64,000 bases of DNA from Natrinema salaciae (GTDB taxonomy: Archaea > Halobacteriota > Halobacteria > Halobacteriales > Natrialbaceae). This document shows positions 15,725 to 23,119 of this stretch, one piece after another. The notes beneath the pieces are model-generated. The model was given only the letters and a program-made list of their open reading frames with translations, did no database searches and had not been told where the DNA came from. A program made the position numbers and the translations under genes. Numbering within the stretch: the first letter of the stretch is position 1; every line of letters begins with the position of its first letter. The stretch covers positions 434,001 through 498,000 of the forward strand of contig NZ_FOFD01000001.1 in NCBI RefSeq assembly GCF_900110865.1, given 5' to 3'.

Positions 15725-16369
15725 TCAGTCGATCGTGACTTCGAGCTCGAGCAGGCCGAGGTGGGCGGGTGCGTTCCCGCCGTTCGTGCGGAAGTCCTCG
15801 GGCGTGGAGTTGACGACGTTGTAGAAATCGGCCTGATCGGTGGGAACGAGCGTGCTGCCGTCGTCGCGCTGGAGGAACGCCGGCGCGTCCGTCCCCTCGA
15901 TGAGTTCGCGCTGTTCCTGCCAGTCTTCGCCGGCGTAGATGAAAGTGCCGAAGGAGAACCGACCCGCGGCGAGCGCGTCGTGTTTCGACAGGAACATCCC
16001 GGCCTCCTCGGCGTTGTACTCCTCGTCGCTCACCCAAGCGATCGCCGCGATGCCCGCCGACTCGAGGAGGTAGAAGTCCCAGGAGAGCGTCGCGTCGAAC
16101 ACCGCCCAGACGCTGCGGGGGCCGACGGTGTGAAGTTCGACGCTGAACGCGGGACGCAGTCGCGCCCCCTCCTGTTCGGGGACGAACGTGGCGTCGTACC
16201 CCGGCGATCGGATGCCGCGATCGTGGTAGACGACACCGTCCATGTCGATGTCGGCCTCGATCCGGTCGATGATCCCGCTGACCGTAGCGCCGCCCTGGCT
16301 CTCGAGGTGCTCGAGGAAGTCCGGAAATTTGGAGACGTTCTGCCACGGTCGCTCGTCGTCCGCGCTCAT
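15725..16369 (-). CDS. Conserved-looking soluble protein, unknown function
   Basis: A 214-residue acidic protein starting MSADDERPWQNVSKFPDFLEHL. It has many aromatic residues (YHDRGIRSPGYDATF, LSWDFYLLE), no Cys-rich motif, no signal peptide and no membrane helix. The upstream extension to 16435 is Arg-rich, so I place the start at 16369. It is divergent from rqcH across 198 bp and upstream of the ZIP gene on the same strand. The fold suggests an alpha/beta protein but I do not recognise a family. Confidence 0.75.
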   Translation of the reverse strand: MSADDERPWQNVSKFPDFLEHLESQGGATVSGIIDRIEADIDMDGVVYHDRGIRSPGYDATFVPEQEGARLRPAFSVELHTVGPRSVWAVFDATLSWDFYLLESAGIAAIAWVSDEEYNAEEAGMFLSKHDALAAGRFSFGTFIYAGEDWQEQRELIEGTDAPAFLQRDDGSTLVPTDQADFYNVVNSTPEDFRTNGGNAPAHLGLLELEVTID

Positions 16370-16567
16370 GCGTCCCGCCCTCCGTGAACGGATCCGCCGA
16401 CAGCGTCGTGCATGTCTCGTGCTGGGTCCCGACACGGATTAGGCCTTCCGACCTCGCGCGGCGGGCTCGAGGACAGGGCCGTTCGCCCGCGGCATCGCGT
16501 TTTCGCCGGCGGACGCCGCTCGCGTCGGAGCGACACGTCTTTTTGACCGGACCGGGCAGTGTGAGGT

Positions 16568-18727
16568 ATGGATCCAAAGCGGGAGCTTACAAGTGTCGAC
16601 CTCGCCGCCCTCGTCGGGGAACTCGGGGCCTACGAGGGAGCGAAGGTCGACAAAGCCTACCTCTACGGTGACGATCTCGTCCGGCTCAAGATGCGGGACT
16701 TCGACCGGGGCCGGATGGAACTGATTCTCGAGGTCGGCGAGGTCAAGCGAGCCCACACGGTCGCCCCCGAGCGCGTGCCCGACGCCCCCGGCCGGCCGCC
16801 GCAGTTCGCGATGATGCTGCGCAATCGGCTGTCGGGTGCCGACTTCGCCGGCGTCGAGCAGTACGAGTTCGACCGCATCCTCGAGTTCGTCTTCGAGCGC
16901 GACGACGGGACGACCCGGATCATCGTCGAACTGTTCGGGCAGGGGAACGTCGCGGTCACCGACGGCGAGTACGAGGTCATCGACTCGCTCGAGACCGTCC
17001 GGCTGAAGTCCCGGACCGTCGTCCCGGGCTCGCGCTACGAGTTCCCCGACACCCGGACGAACCCGCTGACGATCTCTCGCGAGGCGTTCGACCACGAGAT
17101 GGACGACTCCGACACGGACGTCGTCCGAACGCTCGCGACGCAGCTCAACTTCGGGGGCCTCTACGCCGAGGAGCTGTGTACCCGCGCCGGCGTCGAGAAG
17201 GGACTGGACATCTCGGACGCCGACGAGACCGTCTACGACCGGCTCTACGAGGCGATCGAACGGCTCGCGATCGATCTCCGAAACGGGAACTTCGATCCGC
17301 GGCTCTACCTCGAGCGCGACGCCGAGGCGGACGATGGCGACCCCGACGCGAGCGACGGCCGCGTCGTCGACGTCACGCCGTTCCCGCTCGAGGAACGCGA
17401 GGACGAGGGTCTCGACGGGGAATCCTACGAGTCGTTCCTGTCCGCGCTGGACGACTACTTCTTCCGGCTCGAGCTCGCCGAGGAGGCGGAGCCGGACCCG
17501 ACCGACCAGCGCCCGGACTTCGAGTCCGAGATCGCCAAACACGAGCGGATCATCGAGCAACAGCGGGGTGCGATCGAGGGGTTCGAGCAGGAGGCCGAGT
17601 CGCTGCGCGAGCAGGCCGAACTGCTCTACGCGAAGTACGGACTGGTCGACGACATCCTCTCGACGGTACGTGGGGCCCGCGACGAGGATCGCTCCTGGGA
17701 CGAGATACGGGAGCGGTTCGAGGAGGGTGCCGACCGCGGCATCGACGCCGCCGAGGCGGTCGTCGACGTCGACGGCAGCGAGGGGACGGTCACCGTCGAG
17801 ATCGACGGCGACCGGATCGACCTCGTCGCCCGGCAGGGCGTCGAACAGAACGCCGACCGGCTCTACACCGAAGCCAAGCGCGTCGAGGAGAAAAAAGAGG
17901 GCGCGCTGGCGGCGATCGAGAACACGCGAGCGGACTTAGCGGACGCCAAGCGCCGCCGCGACGAGTGGGAGGCCGACGACAGCGAGACCGCGGACGAAGC
18001 CGAGTCGGACGACGGCGAGGAGGCGGATCGCCGCGACTGGCTCTCGGAACCGTCCATCCCGATCCGGGAAAACGAACCCTGGTTCGATCGGTTTCGCTGG
18101 TTCCACACCAGCGACGACTTCCTCGTAATCGGCGGCCGCAACGCCGACCAGAACGAGGAACTCGTCAAGAAGTACCTAGAGCCCGGCGACAAAGTCCTCC
18201 ACACGCAGGCCCACGGCGGCCCCGTCACCGTCCTGAAGGCGACCGATCCGAGCGAGGCCTCCTCGAGCGACATCGAACTACCGGACTCGAGCATCGAAGA
18301 GGCCGCCCAGTTCGCCGTCTCCTACTCGTCGGTCTGGAAGGACGGCCGCTACGCGGGCGACGTCTACGCCGTCGACTCGGACCAGGTCTCGAAGACGCCC
18401 GAGAGCGGCGAGTACCTCGAGAAGGGCGGGTTCGCGATCCGGGGCGACCGAACGTACTACCGGGATACGGCGGTCGGTGCGGCGGTCGGTATCCAGTGCG
18501 AACCGTACACGCGCGTCATCGGCGGCCCGCCGTCGGCCGTCGACGACCGGGCGGTGACCGCGATCGAACTCGAGCCCGGACAGTACGCCCAGGCGGACAC
18601 GGCCAAGCGGCTCTATCGTCGCTTCCGGGAGCGGTTCGAGGACGAGACGTTCGTCCGCAAGATCGCCAGCCCCGACCGGATCCAGCACTTCATGCCGCCG
18701 GGCGGCAGCCGGATCACGGAGAAATAG
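16568..18727 (+). CDS. rqcH: RqcH/NEMF/Rqc2 family ribosome-rescue protein
   Basis: A 719-residue NFACT protein. The N-terminal NFACT-N domain begins KRELTSVDLAALVGEL and contains the conserved Asp-Arg pair (D102-R103 in EFDRI), which in Rqc2 and bacterial RqcH is needed to recruit tRNA for C-terminal tailing. A helical/coiled-coil region lies around residues 320-370 and 430-460. The NFACT-R domain (HTSDDFLVIGGRNADQNEELV, key GGRNADQNE) covers about 510-620. RqcH binds large subunits with obstructed nascent chains and, in bacteria, adds alanine tails. aPelota lies 2.4 kb downstream. Confidence 0.93.
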   Translation: MDPKRELTSVDLAALVGELGAYEGAKVDKAYLYGDDLVRLKMRDFDRGRMELILEVGEVKRAHTVAPERVPDAPGRPPQFAMMLRNRLSGADFAGVEQYEFDRILEFVFERDDGTTRIIVELFGQGNVAVTDGEYEVIDSLETVRLKSRTVVPGSRYEFPDTRTNPLTISREAFDHEMDDSDTDVVRTLATQLNFGGLYAEELCTRAGVEKGLDISDADETVYDRLYEAIERLAIDLRNGNFDPRLYLERDAEADDGDPDASDGRVVDVTPFPLEEREDEGLDGESYESFLSALDDYFFRLELAEEAEPDPTDQRPDFESEIAKHERIIEQQRGAIEGFEQEAESLREQAELLYAKYGLVDDILSTVRGARDEDRSWDEIRERFEEGADRGIDAAEAVVDVDGSEGTVTVEIDGDRIDLVARQGVEQNADRLYTEAKRVEEKKEGALAAIENTRADLADAKRRRDEWEADDSETADEAESDDGEEADRRDWLSEPSIPIRENEPWFDRFRWFHTSDDFLVIGGRNADQNEELVKKYLEPGDKVLHTQAHGGPVTVLKATDPSEASSSDIELPDSSIEEAAQFAVSYSSVWKDGRYAGDVYAVDSDQVSKTPESGEYLEKGGFAIRGDRTYYRDTAVGAAVGIQCEPYTRVIGGPPSAVDDRAVTAIELEPGQYAQADTAKRLYRRFRERFEDETFVRKIASPDRIQHFMPPGGSRITEK

Positions 18728-18861
18728 GTCGCCGACCGGTCGCGGTCGGTCCGAACGAGTCGCGATCACACGCGCTCAGACGGCCCCGCTGACGGCGGCC
18801 GGGCTGCGACCCAGCGATGTACGGCTCAACGCTGATCGGGAGCCCCCGGCTAGCACGGCCG

Positions 18862-19113
18862 ATGACATCATCACTCGAGGCGCTGTCGCCCGCCGTACTC
18901 GGCGGCGGGATCGACGGACCGACAGTCGTCGCCGCCGTCGTCGTCGTGGCGATGGTCGTCACGGTCGGGTTCTTCGTGTTTCTGGCGCTCGGTCCCGGGA
19001 CGGAGCCGTACCAGGCGGAGCAGGCCGAACCGACGCCGACGGACGATAGCGGTCTCCGGAACACCGACGCGGACGAGCGATCGGGCCAGTCGACCGAATC
19101 CGGGTCCGACTGA
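18862..19113 (+). CDS. Small single-pass membrane protein, unknown function
   Basis: An 83-residue protein: short N-terminus, one strong transmembrane helix (TVVAAVVVVAMVVTVGFFVFLAL), and an acidic, Thr/Ser-rich C-terminal tail. I prefer the ATG at 18862 over 18817 because the extension adds no recognisable sequence and the shorter form has a normal Nout/Cin small membrane protein layout. It is downstream of rqcH and may belong to its transcript. No family is recognised. Confidence 0.6.
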   Translation: MTSSLEALSPAVLGGGIDGPTVVAAVVVVAMVVTVGFFVFLALGPGTEPYQAEQAEPTPTDDSGLRNTDADERSGQSTESGSD

Positions 19114-19235
19114 CGGGATCGCCCGCTCGCCGGGGGCTCTCAGCGAGGAATCCGCGTGTCGCCACGCGAGAGGGGCCGCGTCTGCCGGCAGCTGCCGGCT
19201 CCACACTGACACGGCGGATCGTGGACGCGACGACC

Positions 19236-19529
19236 ATGGTGGACATCGACATCGACACCGACACCGAGCCGGAACTGGGCACCGCGACCATCGTCTACGA
19301 GACGCCCGGCGAGAACGACGAGCGGGTCACCGTCGACAACGACCGGATCGCCTACTTTCAAGACCACTGGCTGTTCGCGTACGGCACCGACGAGGACGGG
19401 AACGACATCGTTCGCCGGGTCCCCAAGGAGCGCGTCCACTACATCGAGCGCTCCGTCGAGGAGATCGAGGAGACGTTCGAATCCGGTCTCGAGAAAGCGA
19501 AGGGAAAACTCGAGGAGCTCAGGGACTGA
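19236..19529 (+). CDS. Conserved-looking acidic protein, unknown function
   Basis: A 97-residue acidic protein starting MVDIDIDTDTEPELG. The middle reads as beta strands (ATIVYETPGENDERVTVDN, AYFQDHWLFAYG) and the end as an amphipathic, charged helix (EEIEETFESGLEKAKGKLEELRD, in part). ATG 19236 gives the typical short acidic haloarchaeal N-terminus; 19221 adds only five residues. There is no Cys or membrane segment. It is cooriented with the small membrane protein before it. Function unknown. Confidence 0.7.
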   Translation: MVDIDIDTDTEPELGTATIVYETPGENDERVTVDNDRIAYFQDHWLFAYGTDEDGNDIVRRVPKERVHYIERSVEEIEETFESGLEKAKGKLEELRD

Positions 19530-19612
19530 ATCGGTCCCGTATCGACTCCCGGACCCTGAGCCCCGTGCCCCGTCGCCGCGCTCGAGTCCGAGCGCCGCGT
19601 CCCGTCGAGCCG

Positions 19613-20167
19613 CTAGTCCTCGTCGCCGATCCGGGTGCGATCTCCGAGGCAGTCGTCGATCCGGTCTCGCACCGGTTCGTCCCGGCCAGCGTCGTCCGGC
19701 GTGACGAAGGGGTCCGTCGCCCCGTTCTCGAGCGCGGTGAGACACTCCGCGACGGTGTAGGTGCGGTCACCGTTCGAACAGGGTGCGACGCACTGGAGAT
19801 CCTCGCCTTCGTACACGGCCACGCACACGGTCGGCACTCGAACCTGGACGGCGGGCCGTTGCCCGACCATCGAGGTGGTTTCGCACCGCTCGAACGAACG
19901 TAGCGCGTACCCCTCGCGGTCGGCCCAGCGCTGAAACTCCTCGACAGTGGGCGACACCGACGGTCCGGAATCGTCGAGTTTCTCGAGGACGGGCCGCACC
20001 GACGCCCACGTCTCGACGCGGACGGTTGCGTCTCCATCCCCGTCCTCGAGGCGACGCGCTCGCGTGACGGTTTCCCTGAGCGGGTCCACGACGGCCGCGG
20101 ACGCATCGGCTCGGAGGTAGACGACGATACGGACCGGATCGGTGGAATCTGCGTTCGTGTCTGGCAT
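19613..20167 (-). CDS. Conserved haloarchaeal protein, possible HTH-type regulator
   Basis: A 184-residue acidic protein. An N-terminal RIVVYLRADAS strand is followed by a helical middle with TVEEFQRWADREGYALRSFERCETT, of which EFQRWADREGY is the core. The second half has PTVCVAVYEGEDLQCVAPC and TYTVAECLTALE. This segment order resembles a haloarchaeal protein group I recall being labelled 'HTH domain protein', but I see no canonical HTH, so the label is tentative. It has three Cys residues in the 'VCVAVYE...QCVAPC' region. It is convergent with the gene at 19236. Confidence 0.7.
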   Translation of the reverse strand: MPDTNADSTDPVRIVVYLRADASAAVVDPLRETVTRARRLEDGDGDATVRVETWASVRPVLEKLDDSGPSVSPTVEEFQRWADREGYALRSFERCETTSMVGQRPAVQVRVPTVCVAVYEGEDLQCVAPCSNGDRTYTVAECLTALENGATDPFVTPDDAGRDEPVRDRIDDCLGDRTRIGDED

Positions 20168-20346
20168 TTTTGCCGTCCGCTCTCGGGTGCGGCCTCACTC
20201 GTCGAGCCACCGTTCACAACCATAAAACTAGCAACGTGTGGTCGGCATCGACTCTCAGTCCGCGGATCAGGTGCGGACGGAACTCGAGGGTACCGGACGC
20301 CGAAGTCGAAGGCGGTGACCGCCGCGCGGAACCGCGGTCGTCGTCG

Positions 20347-20964
20347 TTATCGGCGCTCCGAGGTCGGCTCGTCCATGTGGACCTCGTGAATCGAGATCCG
20401 GATGTCGGACTCGTCCTCGAATTCGGCCGTCGGTCGGCCGGCCGCCTCCGCCTCGCGGCGGTCGCGTTCGCGGTCGATGTTGCGGACCGCCCGTCGCTCG
20501 GCCGCGTCGAACGACGACCCCATCGCGATCAGGAAGCCGACCATGGCGGTCACGAGCGCGACGACGCCGATCGCGACGGCGCCGATCGAAGCCAGCGTGC
20601 CGGAGAGGACTTCTCCGGAGACCAACAGCGAGGCCGCAGTGACACCCGCGATCAACGTGACCAGCCGACCGAGTCGGCCGGTATCGAGCCCGTGGTAGTT
20701 CTTTTCGCCGGTGGTGTCGGACAGCACGGACAGGATTCCGTTGTACGAATCGTCGGTCCGTGCGTTCCCGAGCGAGTGAATCGACTGTGCGATCCAGACG
20801 CCGGCGGTGAAGTTGAGGAACGCGACGAACGAGACGAGTCCGACCTGCCCGTCGACGAACAGCCCCGCGACGATCGCGCTACCGAACGTCAGCGCCATGA
20901 TCGCGTGCGTCACGAGCGAACGCGTTCCGAAGTCTTCGAGTCGAGCGGTGTATCCCAGGTTCAT
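20347..20964 (-). CDS. Four-helix membrane protein, unknown function
   Basis: A 205-residue protein with four predicted membrane helices (residues about 18-38, 42-62, 97-117 and 122-150) and a charged cytoplasmic C-terminal tail. Its first residues are MNLGYTARLEDFGTRSLVTHA. The sequence does not match a transporter family I know. It is divergent from pelA, with 195 bp between. The clear hydrophobic periodicity and normal acidic tail make it a real gene. Confidence 0.72.
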   Translation of the reverse strand: MNLGYTARLEDFGTRSLVTHAIMALTFGSAIVAGLFVDGQVGLVSFVAFLNFTAGVWIAQSIHSLGNARTDDSYNGILSVLSDTTGEKNYHGLDTGRLGRLVTLIAGVTAASLLVSGEVLSGTLASIGAVAIGVVALVTAMVGFLIAMGSSFDAAERRAVRNIDRERDRREAEAAGRPTAEFEDESDIRISIHEVHMDEPTSERR

Positions 20965-21159
20965 ACCCTAGCGGAGGGTCGCAACGATCATAGCGTCGCT
21001 CCCTAACCACGTCAATCGATAACAATATACACGACTGTCGCTACCTGCGATACGTGTCTCCCGTCGACCCGGGAACCCCGGTTGCGTCGGCGATCGCCGC
21101 GTCGACCGAGGGACGTCCCGATCGCAGTCCACTTACCGCGGCCCCGCGAATCCACGCCC

Positions 21160-22227
21160 ATGCAGATCAAAGACCGGGAGCAGGTCGAGGGCGGCCGCGA
21201 ACGGGTCACCGTCGTCCCCGAGAGCGTCGACGACCTCTGGCACCTGCAGTACGTCCTCGAGCCCGGCGACCGCGTCGCGGGCGATACGACTCGGCGGATC
21301 CAGCGCAACGACGACCAGATGCGGGACACGGGCGGCGAGCGCGAACACATGTGGGTCGCCATCGCCGTCGACGACGTCGAGTTTCACAAATTCGCCAACC
21401 GGCTCCGGGTCGGCGGCGAGATCGTCGCCTGCTCGCGCGAGGATCAGCTCGGCTTTCACCACACCCTCAACGTCGAGGAACGCGAGGAGCTATCGATCGA
21501 GAAGCGGTTCAAGCCCGACCAGCGGGCCCGACTCGAGGAGGCCGAGGAGGCGACCGAAAACCCCGACGTCGCTATCGCGACCGTCGAGGAGGGGCAAGCC
21601 CACGTCCACACGGTCGCTCAGTACGGCACCGAAGAGCGAGCGACGATCACCGGGACGACCGGAAAAGGCGAGTACGCGCGGGGGCGTTCTGAGCTGTTCG
21701 CCGAACTCGCGACGGTCCTGAAGCGGCTCGAGGTCGACGCGATCATCCTCGCCGGACCCGGCTTCACCAAACAGGACGCGTACAAGTACCTCGAGGAGAA
21801 CGAGCCGGACGTCGCCGAGATGATCACGATGGTCGACACGGCGGCTGTCGGCGACCGCGGCGTCCACGAGGTGCTCAAGCGCGGTGCCGTCGCGGACGTC
21901 CAGGAGGAGACCCGCATCGAGAGCGAGGCCGAGTATATCGACGAACTCACCCGGAGAATGGCCGAGGGTGCCAAGGCGGCCTACGGCCCCGAACAGGTCG
22001 CGCAGGCCGCCGAGTTCGGTGCGATCGAGCGTCTGCTCGTGCTCGACGATCGGTTACAGAAGGAACGCGGACCGGACGGCGAGTGGGCGATCAGCGTCGA
22101 CGAGATCGTGCGGACGGCCGAACAGAAAGGCGGCGACGTGACGGTCTTCTCGAGCGAGTTCCCGCCCGGCCAGCAGCTCTCGAACCTCGGCGGGATCGCG
22201 GCGTTGCTGCGATATCGCCTCGAGTGA
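21160..22227 (+). CDS. pelA: mRNA surveillance protein aPelota
   Basis: A 355-residue Pelota/Dom34 protein, of normal archaeal length. The N-terminal Sm-like domain starts MQIKDREQ and contains [19 protein letters not shown]. The central domain (about 135-260) has [15 protein letters not shown] and [18 protein letters not shown], and the C-terminal domain ends [15 protein letters not shown]. It lacks the GGQ loop of release factors, as expected for Pelota. It recognises ribosomes stalled on mRNA and, with aABCE1, splits them. ATG 21160 is chosen because the frame upstream is Arg/Pro-rich. It lies 2.4 kb from rqcH, both acting in ribosome rescue. Confidence 0.95.
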   Translation: MQIKDREQVEGGRERVTVVPESVDDLWHLQYVLEPGDRVAGDTTRRIQRNDDQMRDTGGEREHMWVAIAVDDVEFHKFANRLRVGGEIVACSREDQLGFHHTLNVEEREELSIEKRFKPDQRARLEEAEEATENPDVAIATVEEGQAHVHTVAQYGTEERATITGTTGKGEYARGRSELFAELATVLKRLEVDAIILAGPGFTKQDAYKYLEENEPDVAEMITMVDTAAVGDRGVHEVLKRGAVADVQEETRIESEAEYIDELTRRMAEGAKAAYGPEQVAQAAEFGAIERLLVLDDRLQKERGPDGEWAISVDEIVRTAEQKGGDVTVFSSEFPPGQQLSNLGGIAALLRYRLE

Positions 22228-22363
22228 TCGAGCCGACCGCTCTCGTTCGGGGTGCGAGTCGACGATTCTCGTCGTCGAGCGTCGGGGCGCTCGGTTCGTG
22301 CTCGAGCGGCGACGCCGAAAATCGACACCGCGCTGTGAGACGGCGGCGGCAGGCGGACCGCGC

Positions 22364-23119
22364 TTACTCCGGCGGCAACTCTTCGCCCGCTTCGATGAGC
22401 TGGATCAGGACGGACGCGAACACCGACCCCGAACTCCAGATCGCGGTCTCGGACCGCTCGCCACCGAGAACGCTCAGCAGGATGCTGTCGTTGTCGGCGA
22501 CGACGATTCGGCCCGATCGCTGATCGTCGGCCCGGTGGTCCGGTGGGTGGCTGAGGACGATGCCCTCGTGGTCGGCGAACCGGTTTTCGATCGCTTCCGA
22601 CCTGCTGAGGATGATCACCGTGACGCCGGCCGCGGCGCGCTCGGTGAGGGCCCGTTCGATCGAGTCGGTGACGAGTTCCGGGAGGCGGGCGCCGAAGACG
22701 ATCCGTTCGTCGGCCTGCGAGATGATGTCGACCGCTCGATCCGCGACGCGATCACGGCCGCGAACCGTCCAGATGTCCTCCTGTGTCTCCTCCCCGACCG
22801 GCTCGTTCTTGACCGTTTCGACGTGTTCGAACGCGCGGTCCTGTTCGCGCTCGAACTGCTCCCGAAGGATCTCTCGCGCCTCGTCGACGCTGACCGGCCG
22901 GTACCGGATCGGATTCGACTGCTGGACCTCGAGTAGCCCGCGATCCTCGAGGCTCTCGGCGACGCTGTACACCTGCGAGCGCGGGACGTCCGTGACGTTG
23001 GCGACGTCTCTGGCCGTCCCGGCACCCAGACGGTGGAGCGCGATGAACACCTTGGCCTCGTAGCTGGTGAGCCCGAGCTGCTCGAAGGCGTCGACGGCCG
23101 CGGCCTTGCCGCCGCTCAC
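22364..23119 (-). CDS. TrmB family transcriptional regulator
   Basis: A 251-residue protein with an N-terminal winged HTH typical of TrmB (FEQLGLTSYEAKVFIALHRLG ... ARDVANVTDVPRSQVYSVAESLEDRGLL, key SYEAKVFIAL and PRSQVYSV), a coiled-coil linker, and a C-terminal PLD-like effector domain (RIVFGARLPELV, VTVIILSRSE). TrmB proteins bind sugars or other ligands and control promoters. The GTG at 23119 overlaps the stop codon of the RND exporter by 4 nt, so it is translationally coupled and most likely regulates that exporter and itself. The upstream extension is Arg-rich. Confidence 0.9.
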   Translation of the reverse strand: MSGGKAAAVDAFEQLGLTSYEAKVFIALHRLGAGTARDVANVTDVPRSQVYSVAESLEDRGLLEVQQSNPIRYRPVSVDEAREILREQFEREQDRAFEHVETVKNEPVGEETQEDIWTVRGRDRVADRAVDIISQADERIVFGARLPELVTDSIERALTERAAAGVTVIILSRSEAIENRFADHEGIVLSHPPDHRADDQRSGRIVVADNDSILLSVLGGERSETAIWSSGSVFASVLIQLIEAGEELPPE

